Shown here one piece after another: positions 33,373 through 44,599 of a stretch of DNA of 64,000 nucleotides (position 1 is its first letter; the number at the start of each line of letters is the position of its first letter). Source of the DNA: Anodontia alba (Eukaryota > Mollusca > Bivalvia > Lucinida > Lucinidae). The notes below the pieces were generated by a model, which worked only from the letters and a program-made list of their open reading frames with translations, searched no databases and was not told the DNA's origin. Position numbers and translations under genes: made by a program. Location: contig OZ024824.1 of the NCBI GenBank assembly GCA_964016985.1, forward strand, positions 50,447,587 through 50,511,586, read 5' to 3'.

Positions 33373-34511
33373 TGTGTCAATTACTTATATATGTTAGATT
33401 TTTTTCTGTTATGTGTTTGTTTGCATATTATGTAAAAGTCTATAAGTATTTGGTGTTTTATATGATGTATCTTTATAATTTAACAATGAAGTTTCCAATG
33501 AATCAAATAATATCAGCAAATAATAGACATGATCAGAGAGAACACAACTTATGCGGGGCTTGAGTGTCATTTATCTCATGTCGGGTAAAAACCCCACAAC
33601 TTAGAAGCAGTGTCTACAAAAAGACTGTAATACTGTTCACGGGGATGTTAAACCTCAAGAAAATAAACTAAATATTTGACATAAGCAAAATGTTTATTCA
33701 TTAATTTATTGTTGCTTTATCACTTTGTATCTTTGCTTGTTTAAATTGAGTAATCACAATTATATAGAAATTATTTTGTAATGAATATTGTGTAAAGTAT
33801 CAGGTGTTTGGATGTTTCTTTGTTTGTGTATTTTCTAGAAAGGTCTTATGTGTTACGGGTTTTTACAAGCTTTAATTATGAATTAATTTTTCCATAAGCT
33901 AATAGCTTAATAAAATGTTAAAAATAAAAATGACAAAATGACAGGTAAAAAAAAAACAAAGAAAACTTAGTTGTTTGCATATCTATTGCAGAATTCTTTT
34001 GCAAACAACAAGCAACTCTTTATTACACAAGACAAAAATCAAAACATTTGTCAAAATGTAGTTTGTTACAAGAGAAACTGCAGTTGTCACCTGATGATGG
34101 CTCATGGAGGAGTGAAAATAGTTTCTTACAGAACATTTTACAGAGTTAGTCATATTCGTGCCTTGTATTGAATGAGTTACATTCTGTTCAAAAAGGCTCT
34201 TGACGAAGTGTGTCAAAATACTTGTCATGACATAAAATCTGGGGGTGCCTATGTTCATTATGCATCCTTTCTTGACTACTGAAACTACTGAGATACTTAC
34301 GTTTTGTCTTGAAAAATTCTTTTTCAGACTTCTGTCTGTCAGCAGATATTAAATAAGTTGAGAAATAACAGTAGGTTTTGAAGAAAACTAAATAATGTTA
34401 GTTAAATGACAGAAAATAAGGCTTATTTAGACAGTCTTGAAACCTTAACATAAAATACTTAATGAATAAAATCAAATCACCCCTCAGTAAATCATACTTC
34501 AGTACCTTTTT
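33373..34511. other. Spacer with a possible SINE fragment
   Basis: AT-rich. The stretch 33550-33665 (GTCATTTATCTCATGTCGGG, later GGGGATGTTAAACCTCAA) resembles 43165-43280 and ends like a SINE tail. No gene was recognised. Confidence 0.45.
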
Positions 34512-35075
34512 ATACCCCGCCACACGATAGTGGCAGGGTATTATGGTTTCACGTTCGACGTCTGTGTGTCTGTCTGTCCGTCCGTCAGTTGTACGTCCAT
34601 CTGTCTGTCCATCCACTTTTCGTTTCCGGATGATAACTTGAGTAAACGTCAATGGATTTTCTTCAAACTTGGTATGTGTATGATATTATGGAGATCTGGT
34701 TTGTGATTGCTAATGGGCAAATTTCGTCAATTTTTTACGGAGTTATCTGCCCAAGACACGCCCATATTTTCGTTTCCGGATGATAACTTGAGTAAACATC
34801 AAAGGATTTTCACCAGACTTGGTATGTGCATTGATATTGTGGAGATCTGGCTTGGGATTGCTAATGGGCAAATTTTGTCAAATTTTGATGGAGTTATTTG
34901 CCCGAGACACGCCCATATTTTCGTTTTCCGGACAATAACAAGTAAATGTCAAAGGATTTTACCCAAACTTGGTACATGCATTGATATGAAGGAAATATGG
35001 TTTGGGATTGCTTAAGGGCAAATTTCGTCAATGTTTAACAGAGTTATCAGCCCGCGACATGATAATGGCGGGGTC
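34512..35075 (+). mobile_element. Family d satellite-carrying element, copy d1
   Basis: It follows TTTTT and begins with hairpin TACCCCGCCAC...GTGGCAGGGTA, then CTGTCTGTCCGTCCGTC, then about three units of 151 bp (TTCGTTTCCGGATGATAACT near 34618, 34769 and 34920). TGGCGGGGTCTTATAG near 35054-35069 is the inverted counterpart of the head. The far 3' end is not clear. Confidence 0.78.
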
Positions 35076-35510
35076 TTATAGTTTAACATTTTTATTAGTG
35101 GTTTGAATACTAAAGTATACTTAGTTGACTTAATGTATACATTTTACAAAATGTTTTTGTCACTATTATGATATTCATGGCAAAACAGCTTCCTATATGA
35201 AATGCATGTTTTCACAATTCGCAATCCACAACAAATTGCTATACAGTGGTTTCATTCTGGGCAATTTTCGACCATTCCATATGCAAAAATCCAAGTGTGG
35301 TACTTTCCAGGTAATCACCGATGGCTTTCAGTTTTTTTTTCAAGAGTACAGACTACTACCAAGCAATATCTCACAATCCCATTAACTTCTTAAATAAGGA
35401 ACTTCTTAACTTTTCATACTCAGGTAATACACAAGTTTATGTACTGCCAGTTAGTATTTTTTTTTTCTCTATCACATTGACTGCATGTACTATTGTTAAT
35501 CTTCATTCAG

Positions 35511-35690
35511 CAGCAGCAGTGGAAGGTATGATCTCACAGAATCTCTGGACAAAATTGCAGAGAGACAGCTGGGCTTGTCCTCTGGAGAAGAGATTGCCCA
35601 AGGCCTTAAACCAACAACTGCTAGAGAAACTCTTGTTACATTCTTCCTAAATCAGAGAGAAAAGGAATTTGTTGATATTGAGCCACTGAG
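35511..35690 (+). CDS. Exon of an unidentified spliced host gene
   Basis: A 180-bp stretch open in one frame (59 codons) between good splice signals: a pyrimidine-rich tract ending TTCATTCAG before it and GAG then GTATGT after it. The peptide runs YDLTESLDKIAERQLGLSS, EEIAQGLKPTTARETLV, FFLNQREKEFVDIEPL: charged, mixed composition and typical of a conserved soluble protein, unlike the repeat-encoded frames around it. The exon ends two bases into a codon. The true start may be 3 or 6 bases later because CAG is repeated. I do not recognise the protein. The rest of the gene would lie in other exons; none nearby is secure. Confidence 0.6.
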
Positions 35691-35810
35691 GTATGTTTAG
35701 ATAATTTGTTATTGTGGCAAAATGTTTCAGGGGACTGATACGCATGTTATTTTTTACAAGGGAGATAACTTTTATGACTTCCTGTTTAACTCCCTGCACA
35801 TCAAGTCCCT

Positions 35811-35895
35811 TCTGAAAAGGGTCTACTCTAAAAGGAAAAAAAAATGCTCCCAAGGGGAGCAAATCTTTCCTTTTAGAGTAGACCCCTTTTCAGAC
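35811..35895. repeat. Long hairpin with an inner hairpin
   Basis: TCTGAAAAGGGTCTACTCTA continuing into AAAAGGAAA pairs with the inverted copy TTTCCTTTTAGAGTAGACCC on to TTTTCAGA, giving a stem of about 30 bp. The loop holds a second stem TGCTCCC-AAG-GGGAGCA. It is probably a small palindromic MITE or fold-back, just downstream of the candidate exon. Confidence 0.85.
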
Positions 35896-36763
35896 GGAAG
35901 AAAATATTTTTGACAGAGTTATCTCCCTGCTGATCAATTCTTCCAGCTCATCTTAACTGAGGCTTAAGGTGATCTGTTGTGATCCTTTTTTGTCTATTAT
36001 CTATTCATTCATTCAAACTACATTTCTGAAACTACTGACACCAATTTTATTAAAAGTTGACATGGTGCTTTTGGCAGAAGGGGGGTGAAAACTTGTTTTA
36101 TAACAACCTGTCATTTATTCATTAAGCTTGTCACGTAAACGGGCCGGTGACGATGGACTAGACGCGATCACAAGCAATCAGAGGATAAACATAACACTTT
36201 ATAAATAAAAACAAGCATGTATTTAGAAAGTTAACAAAAAAAAAACTATAAAGTAATCTTCAGAATTTCAGGAATTCAATGTCCGAGATGTTTCTGGGAT
36301 GCTGTCAGCTTCATAATTTACACCATGTTGATAAAATTGAAAATAATCACATAACTTTATCACTGTAGTCACTGGTATCTAGTACTGGAACTGTTGATGT
36401 AAACAGATGTATACTTCATGCCGTCCACCAGGTACCATTTTGTACTTGATTGGATTCAACTTCCAGGATAAACTTCAAATCATAGTTACAGAGCGACGTA
36501 GATACCAAATCATGGTTACAGACACAGTGACGTATACAAATACGTATACGGGACCTGAAAATAAGTATCATGTCCTCGATATCAAACATTACAAGATATT
36601 GCCTTATTAATTTCCACTAGGTATACAGAGTGTATATGCCAAATGTTGTAATCAACAAGTCTGTTGCAATTGATTATTATATAGCAAAATCAAATCCAAA
36701 AACCACCGGGACGCTGTTAATGACATATAATATTGTACATATATCCAACATGGGCAGACACAT

Positions 36764-36952
36764 AGTCAGGACCCGCTGATTCAAGAAAGGCAGTTGTCAG
36801 TTTCTGGCGAAAGAATGTGCACAATACTGGTTAGCCGCTTAGAGGACTAAGCCTGCCCAGTAAATGTGTGGTAAGGCAAACTGACCGTGCTCGACATGAC
36901 CCCATTGGGTTGACTGGGCCGTAAAACCTCAACACAAACAAACAGTCAGGAC
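36764..36952 (+). mobile_element. 5'-truncated SINE nested in the solo LTR
   Basis: Body 36773-36943 corresponds to the 3' 170 bp of the SINE at 16027-16328, from CCGCTGATTCAAGAA to the CAAA tail. A 9-bp duplication AGTCAGGAC at 36764-36772 and 36944-36952 shows that it inserted already truncated. Confidence 0.9.
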
Positions 36953-37554
36953 ATATCTGACTAAAACATCAATTAAATCGAAGGAATGTCATCTCGACGA
37001 TTACACATTCTTACAGGAAGAACCCATGCATCTTCCACTATAAGAATCCTTTAGAATGCTAAAGGCTACAATAAATTATAACTGCCATTACATCACAATG
37101 ATTACACAATCACACATCATCCCCACGTAATCATTGGGTACAATATCAACATGCCATCGTCATAGCCTCAAACATGACTCCTTGCTGCTTGAGCCATTTT
37201 ACAGTACAATATTCGAGAAAACAGACTTGCGTATAATCAAATAAAAAAAAAAGAACCTCTGTATAGGTGTCTAGTAATTATCACGTGTCATTTGCGTAAA
37301 TTATTACAAATACATACAAATACAATTTTGTAGGTATTACAAATACACACAAACACAATTGTGTCAACTACTGAAAGGGTGTGCAGTTAACATAACGCCT
37401 AACTGTGTCGTACATTCAAGCGTATATGTCTGGTAATCATAAACATTAAAATTATGTACATGTCAGATCAGAATATGTTATGTTAAAATATGCTATCATT
37501 GCTCTGATCCATTTATCTCTCTACTCAAGTAAGAATATTGACATATGCATTCTG

Positions 37555-37790
37555 ATCAGGGTCTACAGAACTGATCAGACTCACCTGGCTGACCAGGATC
37601 TATAGAATTGACCAAATTTAATTTCCATATCTGGTGAGGGTCTACACACCCGACACGGCTTATTCGTCTGATCAGGGTCTACACATATAACCAAAGTGTA
37701 CACATCTGATCAGGGTCTGCATATATGGTTGCGGTCTGTACATTTGATCAGGGTCTACATGTAACACGGCTTGCACACCTGATCATGGTG
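37555..37790 (+). repeat. Degenerate CTGATCAGGGTCTACA repeat
   Basis: At least six imperfect copies of TGATCAGGGTCTACA at irregular spacing within the solo LTR. Confidence 0.75.
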
Positions 37791-38837
37791 TACTGAATTG
37801 AACATAATTCGCCGTCTGATTAAGATCTACATATCATGCTGGGGTTTGTAAGTATGAACGATATATGAATTGCAACGTAGTAAATGCTTAAAAGCAATAA
37901 ATTTACCTACTTGAATCTTAGCTGTGGTAAAGACGAGCAAGAATATTGCAAGAATATTGCAAGAATAAAATTAAATAAATTATTGACTTACCATGGTCAG
38001 ATCCCCGAGATACAGCACAACATCACAACATAAACATCTTCAAATGAAAATTATTGAAGTGTGTACAGCTCTACTAAACCAGGAAATTTTATAGTAATGT
38101 GGCACGTTTGGAGCACGTGTCCACAAGAAATCCCTGATTTTCAAGATCTAAAAATAATATTCACAAGAATACCGTGATAGTCGAGATTTAAAATAACCTC
38201 TTCGATTGTCCGAATGGTGCAAAGTCTTATACAGCGACTGCTCAAACTATGAAGCAAAAAACAATTTTCTCTAGGAACGCTACAAAATTGCAAGTTTACG
38301 AAAGAAAACTGCCTCCTCATTCAAAAGATAGCCTTGAGATAAAAATCAATCCCAGAACCATTAAGATATTGATCACTCGGAATATACAATGTTCTAGTAA
38401 CCATTCAAGTATATAGATGTAAATAATCAAATATGCCCTCAGCATACATATCTCGTGATTACCGTAATACTGTAACTTGAAAGCTGAAGTGTACCTACTC
38501 TCTTAAAAAGTAAAAGTCATCATAATCAGCGCTCCAGTTACTAATGCAATAATCTAACCTGGTTAATAAAAATCAAAACAAACTTCTCTTTATACACTAT
38601 GTACATATAAAAATATATTTAAGATAAAACAGGGACGTGACAAAGCTGCTATCCCAGCCACTAGATTCTCTGTGAATATTATAGAGAAATGTTAAGAAGT
38701 CTTGGAGACAAACAAAAAAAATAACCTGAATATTTAATTTTGAATGACACATTTTGCTCATGAGCATCATGAAGATACAAAATATCCTGAATTTATCTAT
38801 AAAGTAGAAATTTGTGGAGAATAATGATCATACAGTA

Positions 38838-39060
38838 TATGCCATAAGTCTGTGCTGTATATAGTTTTTTCCGTAAGTCTGTTCTTCATATAGTACATTC
38901 CATAAGTCTGGCCTGTATATAGTATATTCCATAAGTCTATCTTGCATATAGTATATTCCGTAAGTCTATTCTGTATATAGTATTTTATGTAAGTCTATCT
39001 TGCATATAATATATGCCATAAGTCTGACCTGTATATAGTATATTCCATAAGTCTATCCTG
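38838..39060 (+). repeat. 29-bp minisatellite
   Basis: AAGTCT occurs at 38846, 38875, 38904, 38933, 38962, 38991, 39020 and 39049: eight copies with exactly 29-bp steps and no indels. The approximate unit is GTATATAGTATATTCCATAA plus GTCTATCCT. Confidence 0.95.
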
Positions 39061-39544
39061 TATATCAAAGCTATGGAGTCAAAATCTCGTATGTCTACTT
39101 TTATACCAAAATGACCAACAGCAGTTGGTCCCAAAAAAGAACTAATGAGTCATTTAGACATAACCTTCAATATTTGCGCTTTAAGAGGCAAATTTCAAGA
39201 CTACTGTTTGATAATGCGTTTGAGCTGAACTTAACAGATGTCCAGAAAGATAGCTGTCTATCTTTGAGAGGCTATAGGAATTCTATATATTATTTAATAA
39301 GGAAAGGGATTCTATATATTATATATAGAGGTATAGGGATTCTATATATTATTTAATAAGGAAACGTCTTCTCAGATGAGTTTCCTATAGATAACTTACA
39401 TCTCGCGAGATTTTGATATAAATCCTAGAAATGTAATGATTGTCTAAATTAGTAAATATTTCGATAATGGCGAGTGCACTCAATGAAAGATTGTTTGAAA
39501 GTGACGCGCACTCTTGAATGACTGTCTGCGCGTGGGTATACTGT

Positions 39545-39870
39545 AACCTCATTGGTTGACCAAAAAATAAACAAGAATCTGATTGGTTCTGCATACCAGT
39601 ATCGGTTATTCCAAATTCATAAACAAACTATCGCTTGTTGATTGGCTGGCCAAGTCACGTGACATTATCTCTCGCCAAATGCGAGAAAAAAAAACAATTA
39701 TAATTATTATCCCTACAGTTTGATTAATTACAAAATCCTTTTTGTAAAAAATATCTGCTGCATAAATATGCAACTTCTGTGTCAGTGAGTTACGATCAAT
39801 TCCCAAATGTAAGCTATATGCAAAATGAAAGTAGCTCCAAAATGTACGCACCGCCCATTTGATTGGACAC
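39545..39870. promoter_or_regulatory. Possible promoter-like cluster (CCAAT, E-box)
   Basis: ATTGG (inverted CCAAT) recurs four times (near 39551, 39579, 39641, 39858), and the palindrome GTCACGTGAC, an E-box of the USF/TFE type, is at 39654-39663. No gene start is visible beside it, so chance in AT-rich DNA or a transposon origin is possible. Confidence 0.25.
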
Positions 39871-40018
39871 TCAGGTCATGTGCAATCATGTAAGAAAACA
39901 ATAATAAATAAATGCAAACAAGCACCATTTTTTACTGCAAGTTTCAAATGGTAGATGCTCCCACAATGACTAGATACTTTAGAAAATTATCGTTTAACTT
40001 TTTAACAAAAGAATGCTA

Positions 40019-40074
40019 GCTGGAAACCAGCCGGAAGCCGACTTCCGGTTGATCACCCCTTGCAGTGGGGTGAT
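40019..40074. repeat. Three consecutive stem-loops
   Basis: GCTGG-AAA-CCAGC (40019-40031), CCGGAAG-CCGA-CTTCCGG (40031-40048) and ATCACCCC-loop-GGGGTGAT (40052-40074) follow one another with almost no spacing. All stems are perfect. Function unknown. Confidence 0.85.
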
Positions 40075-40379
40075 GAAAACAGACGCTTGTTCGATGGATT
40101 TAAAAACAGATTAACAGGTAATCTGTATATTAAATCCACCTTCACAACTAAGGCAGCAACACCATCCAGATTCAGTGTCACCTATGAATCTGCTAGGTGT
40201 TGCCTGCTCAAACAACTTACACATCTGCCTTTAACATTGGTATGCAAGGAAAACACATAACTAGTTCTTGGGAATTAGAAACCATATAATTGAAAAGGGC
40301 ATCTTTCATCTGTGCCCATGCATGTTTTTTCTTTAAACTTTGTATATTAATAACTCAGCATATACAACCTATAAAAATG

Positions 40380-40561
40380 TACAGTCAAACCTGTCTTAAG
40401 CAGCCACCCATGGGAAGCTTAAAAAGTGGCTGCTGAAGGCAGGTGGCTGCTTAATACAGTACAAATATATAGGTATATGAATTTTGGGGCAACTTTCCTC
40501 TGGCTGCTTAATACAGGTTGGCTGCTTAATAGAGGTGACCACTAACACAGGTTTGACTGTA
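40380..40561. mobile_element. Tc1/pogo-like MITE, 178 bp, with TA duplication
   Basis: Body 40382-40559, ends CAGTCAAACCTGT and ACAGGTTTGACTG, flanked by TA on both sides. The interior repeats TGGCTGCTTAATACAG in both directions. No coding capacity. Confidence 0.88.
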
Positions 40562-41313
40562 TTTATTAAATTATATAAATCAAAGTAGGACTCAGGAGGC
40601 CACCCTGGCTGACTCCCTCCATGAGATGATGTCTGTGTCTAAATAAGTCTGTCTTAAATATTATGTTTTATTTAGTTTCAAGATTTGTGAACTGGATTGA
40701 ATGCAGAACTCCATAGGCATTCTTTTGATACTACAAAACCTTTTGAATTAATTAAAGTTTACATTTTCTGATAAAATAATTATCAAAAATCTCATTTTTT
40801 AATTAAAATTTTAAAAATTTATCCATATTCAATTCCTAAGGTAAATATGTTCTAGTCTTTATCAAGATTTCATTTTACTAGGAAAACTTGCCATATGTAT
40901 CCTCTGTAGCTATGCAAAATTTCACGAAAATCCGAAACCGGTAACACTGTAGTTTTACACCTTTAATGGATGTAGGTCGTTTCTGCAAAATTTACTGTTT
41001 TATTGAAATCATCCAAGAACCTTACAAAAAGGCATTGCCCTCAAAATTCCTAACACTTATGTAATAAAAATGAGATTATACAAATCAAAATGAATACATC
41101 TTGAGCTGATCTAGCTTAGAAACCATTAAAATATCATGAATTTCTGGTATTTGCCTTTCATTTATACACTATGATCTATCCAAAATAGTAGATAGTAAAA
41201 CACTAAATCAAAAGGTATTCTAATCAACAAATTAGGCTTAACAACATATATTGCTTTTTTATTAGCAGCAAAATTATTGTGAATGTGTGCAACTTTATTT
41301 AATGACTTTACAG

Positions 41314-41590
41314 AAGTCATGCTACTAAAATAGGTGTAAGGCAAGGAGATCCATTATTTTCATTGCCATACCAAGATGGTGTGCAAGGACGCAATGGTCA
41401 GTGGTTGGTTGTTACTAGTACAAATAGTACTGTTCATAAATCCATGGCCAGATTAAGCCTTAGATATATTCTGTCTTTATGTACGCTGGATTCTTATCCT
41501 AACAAAAAAGTTACAGTAATTATTGGTCAGTATTTCCAAAAATCGAAACTGACACTGATATTGAGTTTCTGTTGCAAAAGATATCATTGA
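41314..41590 (+). CDS. Candidate exon or LINE remnant, uncertain
   Basis: An open frame of 92 codons that starts right after an acceptor-like TTTATTTAATGACTTTACAG and whose phase would fit the exon ending at 35690. It reads SHATKIGVRQGDPLFSLP near the start. GVRQGDPL is also the classic phrase before the LINE RT active site, so it may instead be an RT scrap, though what follows does not look like RT. No convincing donor site was found. Confidence 0.25.
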
Positions 41591-42384
41591 TGAATGAGGC
41601 ACAGAATATTTGGTGTAAACCAAGCTGTTCCATGACCTAGAGGAATTTTGCTATTAGACAGGGAGAGAAACAGTTTCCTTCCTTACAGTACACATGCATA
41701 AAAATGTCTCTTTTCTGCATTGGTATTGTAATTGTTGACGTTTCTTTAGTGTCTTATTTTTTCTGTTTTTACTTTGTCAGTATAGTGGTTAATTTATCGG
41801 AAGCGAGCTTTTAGTATTTTTTCTGGTTGTAAAACTTTCAACCACTTATTGAATGCTTCTGCTGAATGCATTCACTGTTCTTTTTAAGCACTGTTCTTGC
41901 TTGCTTTGTTGTTCATTAATGATTACCAGTACATTTCTGTGCAATTTATCTCTCAGCTTAGAAAGAGCATTGTAGTGTTTGGACAGAAAAAAGCATCACA
42001 GTGTATTTACTGAAAATAATTTAGTAGGCTTATCATATATACATGTAACACATAATTCAGTTGTTCATTTAAAATTCTATATAAAATCTTTTTTCACTTG
42101 TACAAGAAGTTGCTGAGCTTGTTGTTCTTTTGCCCTGTTACTGTACTCGTCTTTTGTGAGTTTTCACATCTTCTTTGTGGGTGTTGAGTGTCTTTTAATT
42201 GTTTGGGTGGACTGCGTCTTATTATTGTGGCTCAGTCTGAATTCATATTACTTTACTACATGGGTATCAGCTGAAATATATTCAGCTTAATCTGAATTGA
42301 TATCACTTTTACTACATGGGCAGTTTAAATTAATGTAGAAATTGTTCTTAATATTAAGTGTTCTTGTAATATTTTTTGCTATAG

Positions 42385-42596
42385 CTGAGAAATATTCGGC
42401 TGAGATTTGGACAAAAATGCTTCAGTCAAAGATTACTACTCTGTGTGTCCTGCTGGAAAAAGAGCTATCTGCATGTGTGCACACACAGCTAGTATCCTCT
42501 TTTCTCTTGGACATTTGGTTTATCAGTCCACAATACAACCACTATCACAGGCCAACCACTCCAAGTCTTCAATGCTTTCATAGAGCAAAGGATTGA
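42385..42596 (+). CDS. Candidate exon, uncertain
   Basis: Follows TATTTTTTGCTATAG. Frame EKYSAEIWTKMLQSKITT, LCVLLEKELSACVHTQL runs to a TGA at 42596. Codon content looks protein-like, but there is no clear donor and no recognised family. Its phase does not join directly to the exon at 35511-35690. Confidence 0.22.
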
Positions 42597-43708
42597 GCAG
42601 GCACAAATGGGGCCCAGAAAAGAAGTTGTAGACCTAGTAAATGGACTTGAACAGACTAAGTTAGGGTATATATGTGGCTAACTGTTGAAAGAGATCATTT
42701 TCAGAACCAACAAAGATTCAAAATCTTATGAGTAATGAGATAACTACTCACAGATTGAATAATTATTATCACCAGTTTAAATGCTTCTTGATACCTAACA
42801 TATGTGCTTTGTAATTACTGCAACAACTGCTGAGATAGGTAAATGAAGTGAAAAACCTATATAAATATATAGACAACATTATCATGATCACATAAGTTTT
42901 GGAACACAGACAAAAGTACAATCGTGATTTCTAAAAGCAAATTTATTCAAATGGCCTTGGAATATAACTTCAGGAAGCCATTTGGTTTCGTTCATAGGGG
43001 CTATACAAAAAAGATAGATTGGCTAGTGCCTAGTGCAGATACAAATACTGAAAACCGTTTAATGGGTCTTAATGTCAAGGAAAAGTTATCTCAAGTGTTA
43101 TTGGTTGTCCCTAGAGTAAACCTTTCTTTTTAAATGGACAGTTAGGGTTAAACAAACAAACAACAGTTAGACTTGCGAGGCATTTATCTCGAGTCGGATA
43201 ACAAATCTCACAAAATCTGAAGCAACATCTAAAATGACTGGTATGTTGTTGATTTGAATGTTAAATCTAAACACCACCTTAGCACCACTACCAAATTAGA
43301 CAAGACAGACAGAAAGAAAACTATGCACATGATTTCATGGGTGCGTTTGATGAAGTTTGTCATCAAAACCTTTGCGGTATAGTTCTGAAGACAAAATAGT
43401 TTGTTTTGGCCATGGCGTTCAACAGGGGGCAAATTTACCGAACTGGATGTTTTGAAATAATACTTATAATTATGCTATGAACTACTTACACAAACCATAC
43501 TATACTATAGCCATCCAAATTGAAAGCAATAGTAAAGTATTATTAAACAGCATGACCGAAACATGATAATCATATAATTTCACTTTTTGCTGAATCAGGA
43601 CTATCAGTATTCAGTCTGTTAAAACACAATGTTACCGGTCCTCAATTTCCATGAAATTTCATCTACATATTCCTAAGATATGTGGATAATTTTAACTTCA
43701 AAATACAT

Positions 43709-43869
43709 TAACCTATAGATAATGTGCTATTCTCTTCTGTTTTCACACCTTCCACAGAAAAAAACGACCTTTCAGTCGTTAATTAAAGTCTTAAACCAGA
43801 AAGTCCCTTAGACAATTACCTGTGTGAAGTAACTCCTCCCGCTCAATTGATCACGTGTCAGTTTCTTTT
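43709..43869 (+). repeat. Left terminal inverted repeat
   Basis: About 160 bp, inverted match to 49966-50126 with only a handful of mismatches. Contains the palindrome ACGACTGAAAGG-type core (CGACCTTTCAGTCG at 43765-43778). Confidence 0.9.
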
Positions 43870-44390
43870 CTGTGGACAAAGAAATTCAACAAGGATTATT
43901 TACCTGTGATAGAAATTTGGATTATTTCTTTCCTCACGGATAAATTTCTGTATCCTTGTGTTTCTTTTGTTTATTTATCACTCCTTTCACTTTCTATGTT
44001 ATTATTTAAAATTTTCAATTTTCGATTTCACGTATTTTTTGACTGGTCTTTTTTCGACATGCGTTTTCGTGACTCTCGCTTTTCGGCACAATGCTCGTGC
44101 GCGATTGGTTCGATAGTCGTGTTTATATATGCAGAATATTTTTGTTCTTTTTGTTCCAGGTTATTCAGCATTTACGATATGTTTTTCCTGGACTTTTATT
44201 TGCAGAGATCTTCAGTTGGCTAAAGATTCTTATGGTGGAGAAGCTGATTGTAAAGAACTTGTCAACCCTTGATGGGTTATAAGACAATTCTTTACTGATG
44301 GGAGCCCCACCCCATATGGCTATACTGCCGGGGTAAGACCCATCAAGGTGGCATCTTTGGGTACTTAGTATCCGATAAAGTCTAAGTCCA
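43870..44390 (+). other. Transition zone with an unconvincing open frame
   Basis: The 122-codon frame from 43855 starts inside the terminal repeat and is phenylalanine- and serine-rich, as expected from T-rich DNA. No family recognised. I do not call it a gene. Confidence 0.4.
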
Positions 44391-44392
44391 CC

Positions 44393-44567
44393 AGTCACCA
44401 GTCACCTGTCAACCAGTCACCAGTCAACCAGGCACCAGTCAATCAGCTTCACCAGTCAACCAGGCGCCAGTCAACCAGGCACCAGTCACCAGTCAACCAG
44501 TCACCAGTCAACCAGTCACCAGTCACCGGTCAACCAGGCACCAGTCAGCTAGTCTCCAGTCAATAAT
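44393..44567 (+). repeat. CCAGTCA minisatellite
   Basis: About fifteen tandem copies built from CACCAGTCAACCAG and shorter forms (CACCAGTCAC, CAGGCGCCAGTCAAC). Sharp edges with the AT-rich flanks. Confidence 0.92.
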
Positions 44568-44599
44568 TTAATTATTTCTGGAAAGACCTAGTTTTTTTA

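Larger units (their letters stand above)
36124..38647. mobile_element. Probable solo LTR, 2.5 kb, with 5-bp target duplication
   Basis: Body 36129-38642 starts TGTCACGT and ends ACGTGACA, the TG...CA form of an LTR with an 8-bp inverted tip. AAGCT flanks it on both sides (36124-36128 and 38643-38647). No gag-pol and no second LTR are present, so it fits an LTR left by recombination. About 2.33 kb remain after removing the nested SINE. It contains a degenerate CTGATCAGGGTCTACA repeat at 37555-37790. Strand is not determined. Confidence 0.72.

Noticed and set aside
38838..39060. Regular short repeats that could suggest a CRISPR array
   Set aside because: There are no unique spacers between repeats; this is a plain tandem minisatellite in a eukaryotic context. 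The same holds for the 25.8-27.3 kb array.
43855..44223. 122-codon plus-strand frame in the large element
   Set aside because: Starts in the terminal repeat, composition dictated by T-richness, and no transposase motif.
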